This document shows positions 27,201 to 35,240 of a stretch of 64,000 nt of DNA, in pieces. The stretch is from Candidatus Accumulibacter cognatus (GTDB lineage Bacteria > Pseudomonadota > Gammaproteobacteria > Burkholderiales > Rhodocyclaceae), in the NCBI GenBank assembly GCA_013414765.1, contig CP058708.1:1359553-1423552 (forward strand), given 5' to 3'. Each line of letters opens with the position of its first letter. Within the stretch, counting starts at the first letter, position 1. A program made the translations under genes and the position numbers. Below the pieces are notes generated by a model. That model was not told the origin of the DNA. It ran no database searches and was given only the letters and a program-made list of their open reading frames with translations.

Positions 27201-28491
27201 CGGCGAGCCGGGGTCGCCCGGTGTGCCCCGGCGCCTGCCCTTGTACGAGGCGAAGATGATTCACCATTTCGACCACCGCTGGGCAACCTACGTCGATGCC
27301 GACGGCAAACCGGGCGAGGTCGAAACCACCGACGTGACCCTGGTGCAAAAGACCGACCCGGACTTCACCGTGCGCCCGCGCTATTGGGTGGACGAGCGCG
27401 AGGTGCTCGCCCGCATCGCCCGCGCGCCTGCGCGCGTGGCCAAGGCCTGGCTGGCCCTGCACGCCGCCACGCCGCGTACCATCGACGACGCCTTGTCCGA
27501 CCTGCTGCTGACCCTGGCCGCGTGGGTGGCCGGCGAACTCTTCAGCCGCGCCGCCGGCGAATCCAGCACCGACGACGGCTGGACGCCGCAGCGCGGCTTG
27601 CCGTACATCGCGCCCACCGAGGCGCAGCTCAAGGCCCGCTACGCCCCGCTGTCGCAGGCGCTGCTGGGAAGCGGGCTGACGACCAGGAAGGCGCTGGTCG
27701 AGTTCCCGAAATGGGCCGCGCAGAACCGGGACGTGCGCCTGTCCGACGCGGAACTGGCCGAGCTCGAGACCGCCCTGCAGACCGCCAATCTGGCGCCGGT
27801 GCTGCTGAGCCTGCTCGATACCTGGATGGACGCCCGCAGCCCGCGCTGGCTGATGGGCTGGCGGGATATTACGAATGCGACCAATGAACGGACCGTCATC
27901 GCATCGGTGGTGCCGCGGGTGGGCACTGGCGACACCCTGCTCCTGATGTTTCCGGACCCTGCGCTTGGCGCGCGGCTGGCAGCTCTGCTTGCCGACCAAT
28001 GCAGCCTGGTGCACGACTTCGTCGCGCGCCAAAAGGTTGGGGGCACTCATCTCAAGTATCACGTCAAGAAACAACTCGTTCACCTACCGCCTGAACGCTA
28101 CACGGCGCAAGCCCTCGACTTCATCGTCCCCCGCGTCCTCGAACTCACCTACACCGCCCACGACCTCTCCGCCTGGGCCGCAGACCTGGCGGAATACGAC
28201 CCGCGCAGGGGCGCGGGGCGCGGCCAGCCCTTCCCCTGGAGTGATGGCAAAAGCGCCGAACGCCGCGCCCGACTGCGCGCCGAGCTCGACGCCTGTTATG
28301 CCCGCCTCTACGGCCTGAACCGCGACGAGCTGCGCTATATCCTCGACCCCGCCGACGTGATGGGTACCGACTACCCCTCCGAGACCTTCCGTGTGCTCAA
28401 GGAAGGCGAATTCCGCGCCTATGGCGAGTACCACACGCGGCGGCTGGTGCTCGAGGCGTGGGACCGCATGGCAACTGGAGATTTTCACTGA
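24232..28491 (+). CDS. N-terminally truncated PglX/DrmMI-like adenine-specific DNA methyltransferase
   Basis: The open frame begins with an ATG at 24232 that belongs to the right end of the IS; native sequence resumes at 24256. It encodes 1419 residues. Methylase motif I is CDPACGSGHF (residues 474-483) and motif IV is NPPWE beginning at residue 738, typical of Eco57I/PglX-type N6-adenine methylases. The N-terminal part (FIVPLLRDVLGFADLD, REALNAS, VTNGLRLRILRDN) resembles the domain before the methylase core in PglX/DrmMI. About 68 native residues are lost. No Shine-Dalgarno site precedes the new ATG, so expression from the IS is uncertain. No brxC or pglZ is nearby, so BREX is unlikely. In DISARM the methylase marks host DNA as self. 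Its stop overlaps the start of the next gene (TGATG). Confidence 0.88.
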   Translation: MAPRSGCLWLDFQRLRSRQDVDAQAVTAREFIVPLLRDVLGFADLDRAPAIEQAGHRYPIGHAALGGRVPLVFAAHDQPLDTPAERFGDPNPDTGKVRRRSPFMLAQEALNASDTSLWAVVTNGLRLRILRDNPSLTRPAYLEVDLEAVFSEERYADFTAFWLLTHASRFGAAQGEKPGGPEDCPWERWRVAGQEAGVAIRRNLRYQVTEALRALGTGFLSHPDNAGLRESIQTEGEAGKQAFFEELLRLVYRFIFLATVEDRLDPATGVKLVFAPATPAAIQQRYLAGYSLTWLRERAARRSQHDRHGDLWQALGITFAALARGEPALGLPALGGLFDADQCPRLDGAQLENRWLLAAIFQLGYFRDTTGLSRVNYRDMKFEELGSVYESLLELVPALQGLAHPAHARLAFVGDDSDSDANNRGNTRKLTGSYYTPDSLVQELIRSVLEPVIANTVKANPERPVEALLELTICDPACGSGHFLVAAALRLGDEIALQRAAVERDGGVPTPLDLRHARRDVVSRCLFGIDKNPMAIQLAKTALWLEAYTPDLPLSFIDHHLRVGDALLGVLDPKVLENGIPDEAYGALSGDDKAVASLLKKQNKADLKSWQAIATGDLFTRAGLAAQAVTVDRLADDTAGHVAAKRAAWQQAQGTAQRSILARLADAYVAAFLAPKLTGADAIVPLSGYLWGVLSGQPTNDEVEDTAHALCRKYGVFHWWLAFPQVAAKGGFSVMLGNPPWEQLQLSEEEFFASRAPSIAALAGDKRKQAITSLETDAPWLWSAFQNAKRQYDAANQFLRAGGRFPLTAVGKLNTYALFAEVFLQATRGNGRAGFIVPTGIATDDSTKAYFGHIAAGGRLASLYDFENREAVFPAIDSRIKFSLLTLGAAPEAAFICFATRASQLADPRRRFTLTPDEFSLINPNTRTCPVFRSERDAELTKKLYRAAPVLIEEEVRGADGQMLKPELNPWGLTFSQGLFNMTSDSSLFHGEPGSPGVPRRLPLYEAKMIHHFDHRWATYVDADGKPGEVETTDVTLVQKTDPDFTVRPRYWVDEREVLARIARAPARVAKAWLALHAATPRTIDDALSDLLLTLAAWVAGELFSRAAGESSTDDGWTPQRGLPYIAPTEAQLKARYAPLSQALLGSGLTTRKALVEFPKWAAQNRDVRLSDAELAELETALQTANLAPVLLSLLDTWMDARSPRWLMGWRDITNATNERTVIASVVPRVGTGDTLLLMFPDPALGARLAALLADQCSLVHDFVARQKVGGTHLKYHVKKQLVHLPPERYTAQALDFIVPRVLELTYTAHDLSAWAADLAEYDPRRGAGRGQPFPWSDGKSAERRARLRAELDACYARLYGLNRDELRYILDPADVMGTDYPSETFRVLKEGEFRAYGEYHTRRLVLEAWDRMATGDFH
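24240..24255. repeat. Right terminal inverted repeat of the IS
   Basis: Exact reverse complement of 21829-21844. It overlaps the first codons of the truncated methyltransferase frame. Confidence 0.93.
24256..24260. repeat. Target site duplication TGGCT, right copy
   Basis: Matches 21824-21828. TGG encodes the Trp at the restored junction NLW-LDF. Confidence 0.9.
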
Positions 28492-29892
28492 TGCACTTCC
28501 GCTTCGAAAACCTGGGCCTGCTCGATCAGGCCGATCTGGAATTGGCCGAACTCACGCTAATCTGTGGCGAAAACAACACCGGCAAAACCTACGCTACCTA
28601 TGCGGTGTATGGTTTCTTGCGCAGTTGGCGGCAGATTCTCCGTTTCCTTTTAGAACACGAAATCGACACGCTGCTCAAGGACGCCAGCCAGTACCGCATC
28701 GATCTGGCAGCCATGTTCGACGGCAAGGTGGACGACTACCTCGCACGCATGGGCAAGGAATACGTAGGGGTGTTGCCGCGCGCCTTTGCCACTGAAAGCA
28801 ATGTATTCGAGCACACGGTGTGTGCGCCGCGCACCTGCCAAACAACGGACTTCCTGACCCAGCCCTACCAGCGCCGGGTGCAGGCGGGCCCCAGCGGCAA
28901 GGTGCTGGCCACGCTCAACAAGGAAGCAGACAGTGCCGTGCTAGAAGTGCTGGTGGCTGATGCCGAAGTGCTACAACGCCCATTCGGCGGCCTGACCGAT
29001 TTCATCGCCGATGCCATAGCCGACATCGTGTTTGCCCAGCACCTGCCGCGCGTGCACATTGCCAGCGCCGAACGCACGGGGGCGGCCATTTTCCGCAAGG
29101 AACTGGACATGGCCCGTACACGCATGATCAAGGCCATCAATGAAATCGACTCCAGGGAACTCAAACGTAACCCGTTCAAGATCTTGCAACAGATCGACGC
29201 CGACTACGCCTGGCCGGTGGAAGACAACGTGGACTTTGTGCGCCAGCTCGAAGACATCGACAAGCGCACTGGTGAGCTGGCCGCAGCCCACGCCGACTTG
29301 CTGGAGGATTTCGACGCCATCATCGGCGGCAGCTACAAGGTGGTGAAGCAGCAGCTGGTGTTCCAGGCCAAAGGGGCGGGCAAGCAGCGCTTCACCATGA
29401 ACGAGGCGTCCAGCTGCATCCGCGCCTTGCTCGACGTGGGCTTTTACCTGCGCTGCCGCGCGCGCGGGTGACCTCTTCATCATCGACGAACCCGAACTGA
29501 ACCTGCACCCCAAGAACCAGCGCGCCTTTGCCCGTCTGGTGGCGCGGATGGTGAACGCGGGCATCAAGGTGTTCATCACCACCCACAGCGACTATCTGGT
29601 CAAGGAGATCAACACCCTGATCATGCTGAACCAAGGCACCGTGCACACCCGTTCGGTGCAGCTGCAGCATGGCTATGCCGACGCCGAATTACTCGACCCG
29701 GCCAAAGTACGGCTCTACATGACCGGTATGGCCACCAAACCCACGGCCGGTACAGGACGGCGCGGCAAGATCAGGACGTTGAAGCTTGCCAAGATTTACC
29801 CGGATCGGGGCATCGAAGTGGAAACCTTCGATGACACCATCGAGATCATGAACACCATCCAGGGCGAAATCCTGTACGGGGGCGATCTCTGA
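28491..29892 (+). pseudogene. AAA/ABC-type ATPase broken by a frameshift at a (CG)5 tract
   Basis: Starts at the ATG at 28491, overlapping the methyltransferase stop. Walker A is GENNTGKT (residues 26-33) in an N-terminus typical of SMC/ABC-like defence ATPases (FENLGLLDQADLELAELTLICG). The frame stops at 29469-29471 after CRARG. The next frame then continues without a break as DLFIIDEPELNLHP (Walker B) and THSDYLVKEIN (the switch histidine region), ending at 29892. Adding two bases in the CG tract at 29457-29466 would give a 467-residue protein reading CRARAGDLFIIDEP. As given, the product lacks Walker B and should be inactive. It overlaps the next gene by TGATG. A sequencing error or slippage-based phase variation are both possible. 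It is not recognisably a known named system. Confidence 0.85.
29457..29466. repeat. (CG)5 tract at the frameshift point
   Basis: Five CG dinucleotides lie exactly where the reading frame changes. Gain of one CG unit would restore the ATPase. Short dinucleotide tracts are prone to slippage and to read errors. Confidence 0.6.
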
Positions 29893-30464
29893 TGGCCTTG
29901 AGTGCGGAACTGGAGACATTACATGCGTCGCTGTCATGCTGCACCTACCGCGGTGACCAACACACCCATGTGCTGATCGAAGAGCCTGACCGGCACGCCA
30001 TACTGAAGAAGGTCACTATCAAGGCGCCGATCGACGACTGGTTCAGCTTCGACCCCGACAAGGGGCGCGGCAAGCAAGCCATGATGTCGCCCCTGCTGGC
30101 GACCGGCAAGGCGCATGATCATCACCGCGCCTGCGACTGTGTGCTACTCATCCGGCGCGAGGGTGTATTGGCGGCGCTCTACATCGATCTGAAGTCCGGC
30201 AACCCCAGCGGTTACTCAGGCCAATTCAAGAGCACACGGCAGTTCGTGCGCTACGCCCTGGGCTTGTTGGCTGAATTTCATGGTCAGTCGCTCGCCTTGG
30301 CCGAAGAACGTTATGTGCTGCTTTACGGTGGCAAGCCCCCGCTGATCAACAAAACGCCCACCGTGCCCAAGACGAAAACAATCGGCAAGACGCAGCCTGA
30401 CAAACCGTATAAGCGCGAGGTGTCCAACCCGTGCAGCTTGTATCTTAAGGAACTGCTGGCGTGA
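29892..30464 (+). CDS. Unknown protein with a possible PD-(D/E)xK nuclease core
   Basis: Encodes 190 residues, overlapping the ATPase frame (TGATG) and the next gene (GTGATG). Residues 82 and 99-101 (CDCVLLI, then ALYIDLKSG) form Asp-x16-Asp-x-Lys, which fits the PD-(D/E)xK pattern: a beta strand with Asp, then a strand with D/E-x-K, followed by a helix (FKSTRQFVRYALGLL). No signal or membrane segment is present. Translational coupling to an ATPase fits a two-component defence module in which the ATPase controls an effector. The family is not recognised and the nuclease call is inference from motif spacing only; a non-nuclease sensor is possible. Confidence 0.6.
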   Translation: MALSAELETLHASLSCCTYRGDQHTHVLIEEPDRHAILKKVTIKAPIDDWFSFDPDKGRGKQAMMSPLLATGKAHDHHRACDCVLLIRREGVLAALYIDLKSGNPSGYSGQFKSTRQFVRYALGLLAEFHGQSLALAEERYVLLYGGKPPLINKTPTVPKTKTIGKTQPDKPYKREVSNPCSLYLKELLA

Positions 30465-31150
30465 TGACCAACTTCTTCCGCTTCCCCCACACCCCGCACC
30501 TCGCCTGGCTGGGTGAGGGCGATCCGCGCGACGACAAGGTGTTGTCACACGCCGAGGCAAGGGCGCTGCTGGGCGCCGATGTGGTGGTAGAGGAAAAACT
30601 CGATGGTGCCAACCTGGGACTATCGGTTGGGGTCGACGGCCGCCTGCGGGCACAGAACCGGGGGCAGTACCTGCAGCCACCGTTCGGCGGCCAGTTCGCC
30701 AGCTTGGGGCCATGGCTAGCCGCGCATGAGGATGCTCTGTTCGACGCTCTGGATACCCATCTGATCGCGTTTGGCGAGTGGTGCGCGGCGAAGCATTCGC
30801 TGGACTATACGGCGCTACCCGACTGGTGGCTGGTGTTCGATGTTTACGACCGGCGCGAGGGCCGCTTCTGGAGTACACGCCGCCGAGATGATTGGGCACG
30901 CAACCTGGGCCTGGCTGCGGTCCCCGAATTGTCGCGCGGCCGGACCGATCTGGCGGGTTTGAAGGGCCTGCTGAATCAGCATCGCAGCCGGTATCGCAAC
31001 GGACCCACGGAGGGTGTGGTGATCAGGTCGGAGGACGATCGCTGGCTGCGCCAGCGCGCCAAGTTGGTCCGGGCCGAGTTTACACAGCAAATCGAGAGAC
31101 ACTGGCGCAACCGCGCCCTGATTTGGAATCGCCTTGAACCGAAGGCATAA
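30464..31150 (+). CDS. RNA-ligase-like nucleotidyltransferase (Rnl2/RNA_ligase family)
   Basis: Encodes 228 residues from the ATG at 30464; a GTG at 30461 adds one residue. Motif I of covalent nucleotidyltransferases is EKLDGAN, with Lys45 the predicted AMP-bound residue. Other blocks: RAQNRGQY (motif Ia-like), HLIAFGEWCAAKH (motif III), TEGVVIR (motif IV) and AKLVRAEF (motif V). The length fits a minimal ligase domain without a large C-terminal extension. The family seals RNA or nicked nucleic acids using ATP, often in RNA repair. In this setting, next to a defence ATPase and a possible nuclease, it may repair RNA broken during phage response; this is inference. It overlaps the upstream gene, so it belongs to the same transcript. 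Confidence 0.85.
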   Translation: MTNFFRFPHTPHLAWLGEGDPRDDKVLSHAEARALLGADVVVEEKLDGANLGLSVGVDGRLRAQNRGQYLQPPFGGQFASLGPWLAAHEDALFDALDTHLIAFGEWCAAKHSLDYTALPDWWLVFDVYDRREGRFWSTRRRDDWARNLGLAAVPELSRGRTDLAGLKGLLNQHRSRYRNGPTEGVVIRSEDDRWLRQRAKLVRAEFTQQIERHWRNRALIWNRLEPKA

Positions 31151-31196
31151 GTACCATCGACGGCATGACACCGCTTGAGCTTAAGGAAACATCATC

Positions 31197-32786
31197 ATGG
31201 ATGAAATCACGGGGCCGAAGGCGGATGCCCTGATCGCCAAACTGGTGTCGCTGCCGGAGTCCGTCGACCTGGAATCCAAGCGCGTCTCGGGCAAGATGGT
31301 GGGCAAGGCGCTGGAAACCCTCTGCGCCTTTGCCAACACCCGCGGCGGCACCTTGGTGCTGGGCCTGGAAGACCGCGCCAAGGCGCAAGGCATGGAAAGA
31401 CTCCATGGCCTCGCCGAAAACCCGGAGGCCGTGGACGAACTGCGCCGCAAGACCTTGACCCACCTGCTCCCGGCGGTGGAGGGGCTACGCTGGCTGCGCG
31501 TGGCCTGTCGCTTGCGTAATGGCACCGACGATCACATTCTGCTGCTGATCGTGCCGCAAAGCCCCAAGGTGCATTCCATCCTCGACGATGGTACCTGGAC
31601 TCGGCTGGATGCCAGCAATCGGGAAATGACCTCGAGCGAGATTACCGAACTCTCTTACCAGCGCGGCGTCATCAGCGCCGAGTCCGAGCCGGTAGCGGTG
31701 CCCTTTGACCTGCTGGAGACCGATACCTGGCGCCGCTTTGCCGCCAGCCGGGGCTTTCTTTCCGGCGATATTGCCGACCGCCTTTACCGAATTGGCCTTG
31801 CCAAGCGCATAGGCGGCGAACTGCAGCCGGTGCGTGCGGCAGTGCTGCTGTTCGCGGACGAGCCGGGCGGCTTGCTGGCTGCCCAGCAGACGCGGGCGGA
31901 CGTGCGGATTTTCCACTACCGGAGCCACCGCATCGAGCCGGGCGCGATCCCCAACCTGCTCAAGCCGCCGAAAACCATTTCAGGGCCTGTCCCTTTGCAA
32001 ATCGCACACGCGAGCGCCTATGTCCTCGACGAACTGGCTACGGGCCTCACGCTCGCGGCATCCGGCTTCAAGACGGTCCACCGCTACCCGGAGCGAGTCA
32101 TCAAGGAAGCCATGACCAATGCCCTCATCCACCGGGACTATCGGTTGAACCGCGATATCCAGATCCGCATTTTCGACAACCGCATCGAAATCGAAAGCCC
32201 AGGCCTGTTTCCTGGAACCATCACCCCGGCCAACATCGGCAAGGCGGGCTCGTTTGCGCGCAATCCGCTGATCGCCCGCAACCTGCGCGAGTTCCCCGAG
32301 CCGCCCAACGTGGATGCCGGCGAAGGAGTGCGCATGATGTTCGCGGAGATGCGCGCCGCCGACTTGTTCCCGCCCTTCTTCAATGAAAGGCGGGAAGCCC
32401 AGCCGTCGGTGATCGTGATTCTGCACAACGAGGAACGCCCGCCGGTCTGGGAGCAGGTCAGAGACTGGATCGACCGTAACGGCCCCCTGGCCAATAGCGA
32501 TCTGTGCCGGATCACCGAGGTGGACACACTCAAGGCGTCGAAAATGCTGAAGCGCTGGGTCGAACAGGGGGTGCCGCTGAAGGACGATTCGGGCGGCAAG
32601 CGCAACACGGTCTATCTGAAGCCAACCCTGGCCCAGCCTGCCCTGGATTGGGATGGTTCATTATCTTCCGATCCGGAAAATGAATCGGGTCAATCACAAC
32701 AAACACTAACAAAACAACGCATTGCGTACATTTTCATTATCCGCCCTGGCGGCAGTGGTCGGCTTGCGGGTCTTCTTGGGATCTGA
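31197..32786 (+). CDS. AlbA_2/Schlafen-type ATP-binding transcriptional or defence protein
   Basis: Encodes 529 residues from the ATG at 31197, with AAGGAAA about 8-14 bases upstream. The N-terminal AlbA_2 (Slfn) domain is visible as ESVDLESKRVSG and LCAFANTRGGTLVLGLED. A middle part contains VIKEAMTNALIHRDYRLN and DNRIEIESPGLFPG, as in the ATPase-like C-terminal domain (HATPase_c_4) of the so-called RecG-like regulators. A winged-helix-like tail follows (DWIDRNGPLANSDLCRITEVDTLKASKMLKRW). These proteins occur often in defence islands, but function is mostly unknown. The last about 30 residues after 500 look unlike the family and may come from a fusion at the end of the gene. It lies 46 bases after the ligase gene. 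Confidence 0.85.
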   Translation: MDEITGPKADALIAKLVSLPESVDLESKRVSGKMVGKALETLCAFANTRGGTLVLGLEDRAKAQGMERLHGLAENPEAVDELRRKTLTHLLPAVEGLRWLRVACRLRNGTDDHILLLIVPQSPKVHSILDDGTWTRLDASNREMTSSEITELSYQRGVISAESEPVAVPFDLLETDTWRRFAASRGFLSGDIADRLYRIGLAKRIGGELQPVRAAVLLFADEPGGLLAAQQTRADVRIFHYRSHRIEPGAIPNLLKPPKTISGPVPLQIAHASAYVLDELATGLTLAASGFKTVHRYPERVIKEAMTNALIHRDYRLNRDIQIRIFDNRIEIESPGLFPGTITPANIGKAGSFARNPLIARNLREFPEPPNVDAGEGVRMMFAEMRAADLFPPFFNERREAQPSVIVILHNEERPPVWEQVRDWIDRNGPLANSDLCRITEVDTLKASKMLKRWVEQGVPLKDDSGGKRNTVYLKPTLAQPALDWDGSLSSDPENESGQSQQTLTKQRIAYIFIIRPGGSGRLAGLLGI

Positions 32787-32791
32787 ACGAC

Positions 32792-32968
32792 ATGAGCAGC
32801 ATCAACGGCATGACTCCACTGGACCGCACCCGCATCGAGCAAGCCGCCGCCAACTGCGGCTTCGATCTTACGCCAGAGCTGCAGGAAAGCTGCCTGCTCC
32901 TTCGGTCTCGTGGTTCAACGTGTGGGGCAGGATCTGGTTTCCATCGCGCCGAAGTGTTCAGGCAGTGA
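32792..32968 (+). pseudogene. Truncated N-terminal fragment of an unidentified island gene
   Basis: A 58-codon frame starting MSSINGMTPLDRTRIEQAAA. The first about 38 residues look like genuine protein (helix, then FDLTPELQESCLLLRS), but the rest appears to be out of register and stops early. A nearly matching stretch (TIDGMTPLEL) occurs at 31154-31187, just before the AlbA_2 gene. Both may be leftovers of the same gene family, broken by deletion or insertion. I cannot name the family with confidence. Confidence 0.45.
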
Positions 32969-33032
32969 GGGCTCGATGAAGAAGGACACAACAGAGGCGC
33001 GTGATTGATCGGCAGGTTGTTTTTTAACGTTC

Positions 33033-35240
33033 CTAAGCCGCCTGCAGCGTTGCCAGTGCGCGGTTAACGGCGCGATCGAAGATCGGTTCGACGGCCAGAA
33101 TGGTCGCTTCGCCACGCTCAATCTTCAGTGCCAGTGCGTCTGGCGACACCGACATCGCCCGTGGCGACTGGGGATTGGTCAACAGCAGGATGCCTCGCTG
33201 CGGACTGATCCAGGACAGTCGATAACGCACCGGGCCGCTCTCAGGGTTCGCGAACTCAAGCCAATCGCCGCGCCGCAGCCCTGCCACCAGGGACTGCGCG
33301 TGGTCGCTCTGCTCCGAGCGCGGCGGCGCTGAACCAGGGGAAAGGAAAATCCGATCCAGCTGGGTTTCGCCGCAATCGATACGTTCGCTGGAGATCTGCG
33401 CCGCAACCGCTTCCGCGGCCGGGAGAATCGGCCGCGCGCTTGCCGCTGGCGCCGCACCGCGCAGCACTGCCGCATGAAGAGTGAACAATTGGTCGGTGAG
33501 GGCGAGACGCCGATCGTCAGTCACCTGCAGCTTGTCCAGACCCTCACAGATTCTTCGAACCAGGGTTGGCAGCCGAGTCGCGAGACGTTTCCGGCTCTGC
33601 GCATCTGGTTGGGGCTGCACGCTCGCTACCAACTCCCCGACGGTACTCATGGCCACCCCCCAGGCGACGTCGTCTCCGCTCAGATGGTGCCGAATCAGCA
33701 GCTTGCGCCATTCATGATTCAGCAGATCAGTCACGGCGGCAGGCAGTGGCATGGCCAGCCAGCTCGTGAGAACCTGATCCGCTGCCAGGGCAGCCAGTTC
33801 GTGCTGCTCCTGTTCCGCGACGAGTGGAACCGCCTGGACTGCACGGTCATCGGCGGCGGTTTCCTGTCCTTCGAGGAAGGCATCCAGTTCAACACAAAGC
33901 AGATCGAACAGACTGGTATCTTTAATGAATTCATTTTGCAGACGCTCGACGATTTCTGCGATGCGCGCGTAAAGCGGGTCATCGTGGCCCGCGCCCGGAC
34001 CACAACGCACGGCCGCCCGCGAAATTCCATCCAGCAGACGTCTGGCCGGATGAGCCTTGCTGGAAAAGAATGTCCTGTCCAGCATCGCCACCTTCAACAC
34101 GGGAATCTGCAAGCGCCCGACCAGAGCCTTGATCGGATCGGCAACGGAAGTATCGTCGAAAATGAAGTCGAACAGGGTGGCGATGATATCCACCGTCACC
34201 GCTTGCAGATAGTCAAGACTCTGGCCAGTATCACTGGTGCGAAAATCCCGCAACACGCTAGAAGTCAATGCGGCGTCGGTGGTCGCCGGGGGCAAGACCG
34301 CCCCTTGCAGGGCATTCAGTGAAGCCATGACCTGTTCCATCGCCACGGTCATCTGGCCAGAAGCGCCCCCTGGCAGAGACATGCCGGGGGGTGCAGCACC
34401 GCCCGCCAGGCTAGCCGGCATGGGCAAACCCACGGGAGCAGCCCCCCCATTCGCGAGCGGCGGCACCACCAGTTTTTGCAGCAGAGAAAAGATATCGGCA
34501 GCTTCAGGAACGTTCTCGGTGTCACTCGACGGCTTCTTGCTAGCAGCCGACGGGGAGTAACTGCGGCGTAGCGTTGGCAGTACGCCACGGCCTACCAAAA
34601 AGGCGTTCAGTTCTTGGATCGTTGGACCAAAGGCGTCGACTGCATGACTCTCCATGGCATGCAGGAGCTCAATCTGAGCCGCCCCGACCACCCCGGTCTC
34701 AATGAATGTCTGGTTTAGCGCCTGGGCGATGAGATCCTCGATGAGCCATAGGCTTTCCGTCTGCCCGCAGAGCGCAGCCAGACGATGGCCTGCGGCAAAG
34801 AGTTCCTCGTCGCAACCACTGCGTAAGCGAGACGCAATGGCCTTGACTGCCAGGTCCTGCTCCATGGCATCCAGATCGAGCAACTGCAATTCCACCGGAA
34901 CCTTGCTGACATGGGCCGCCCTGGCTTGTTCACCAAGCTCGAACTTTTTTTCGCACAGAGTCAACCATGCGGTTGACAAACCGCTCTGAAGATGCTGTGC
35001 CTTCTCATGGATCACGTCCCTGGTGCGGTAATAAAGCTCCCGCTGCACGCGTCCAGTCGAGGCGTCGCCTCGGGCGAGGAAATTTTCCTCGATTCTGGGC
35101 AGCAGGGAACCAAGAGCTTCACCAAGCTTCTGAGCCATGAAGTCCCGTGCCTTGGCAAGGGTCTGGGAACGATCAAGTTCGGTGGTCGCCCCGCGGGCTC
35201 CTTCAGGGAATCTGATCACGTTGTCAACTGGAACAGCCAT
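33033..35240 (-). CDS. DUF1631 family protein
   Basis: Encodes 735 residues from the ATG at 35240, with an AAGGTGA site upstream on the minus strand. The overall pattern fits DUF1631 (Pfam PF07793), large proteins common in beta- and gammaproteobacteria: an N-terminal helical region (FMAQKLGEALGSLLPRIEENFLAR), a flexible Ala/Gly/Pro-rich linker around residues 240-300, SLDYLQAVTVDIIATLFDFIFDD in the middle, and a C-terminal beta-rich end (GDWLEFANPESGPVRYRLSWISPQRGILLL) that resembles a PilZ-like barrel. The function is not established; a role in c-di-GMP or surface regulation has been suggested by the barrel, which is inference. It marks the right flank of the defence island. Confidence 0.85.
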   Translation of the reverse strand: MAVPVDNVIRFPEGARGATTELDRSQTLAKARDFMAQKLGEALGSLLPRIEENFLARGDASTGRVQRELYYRTRDVIHEKAQHLQSGLSTAWLTLCEKKFELGEQARAAHVSKVPVELQLLDLDAMEQDLAVKAIASRLRSGCDEELFAAGHRLAALCGQTESLWLIEDLIAQALNQTFIETGVVGAAQIELLHAMESHAVDAFGPTIQELNAFLVGRGVLPTLRRSYSPSAASKKPSSDTENVPEAADIFSLLQKLVVPPLANGGAAPVGLPMPASLAGGAAPPGMSLPGGASGQMTVAMEQVMASLNALQGAVLPPATTDAALTSSVLRDFRTSDTGQSLDYLQAVTVDIIATLFDFIFDDTSVADPIKALVGRLQIPVLKVAMLDRTFFSSKAHPARRLLDGISRAAVRCGPGAGHDDPLYARIAEIVERLQNEFIKDTSLFDLLCVELDAFLEGQETAADDRAVQAVPLVAEQEQHELAALAADQVLTSWLAMPLPAAVTDLLNHEWRKLLIRHHLSGDDVAWGVAMSTVGELVASVQPQPDAQSRKRLATRLPTLVRRICEGLDKLQVTDDRRLALTDQLFTLHAAVLRGAAPAASARPILPAAEAVAAQISSERIDCGETQLDRIFLSPGSAPPRSEQSDHAQSLVAGLRRGDWLEFANPESGPVRYRLSWISPQRGILLLTNPQSPRAMSVSPDALALKIERGEATILAVEPIFDRAVNRALATLQAA

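Noticed and set aside
24232-28491. BREX system PglX
   Set aside because: The methyltransferase resembles PglX, but brxC, pglZ, brxA/B or brxL are not in the window; the neighbours fit DISARM/Druantia instead.
29539-29892. Separate small gene encoding the end of the ATPase
   Set aside because: It carries Walker B-adjacent and switch residues that belong to the ATPase; a single frameshift in a CG tract explains it better.
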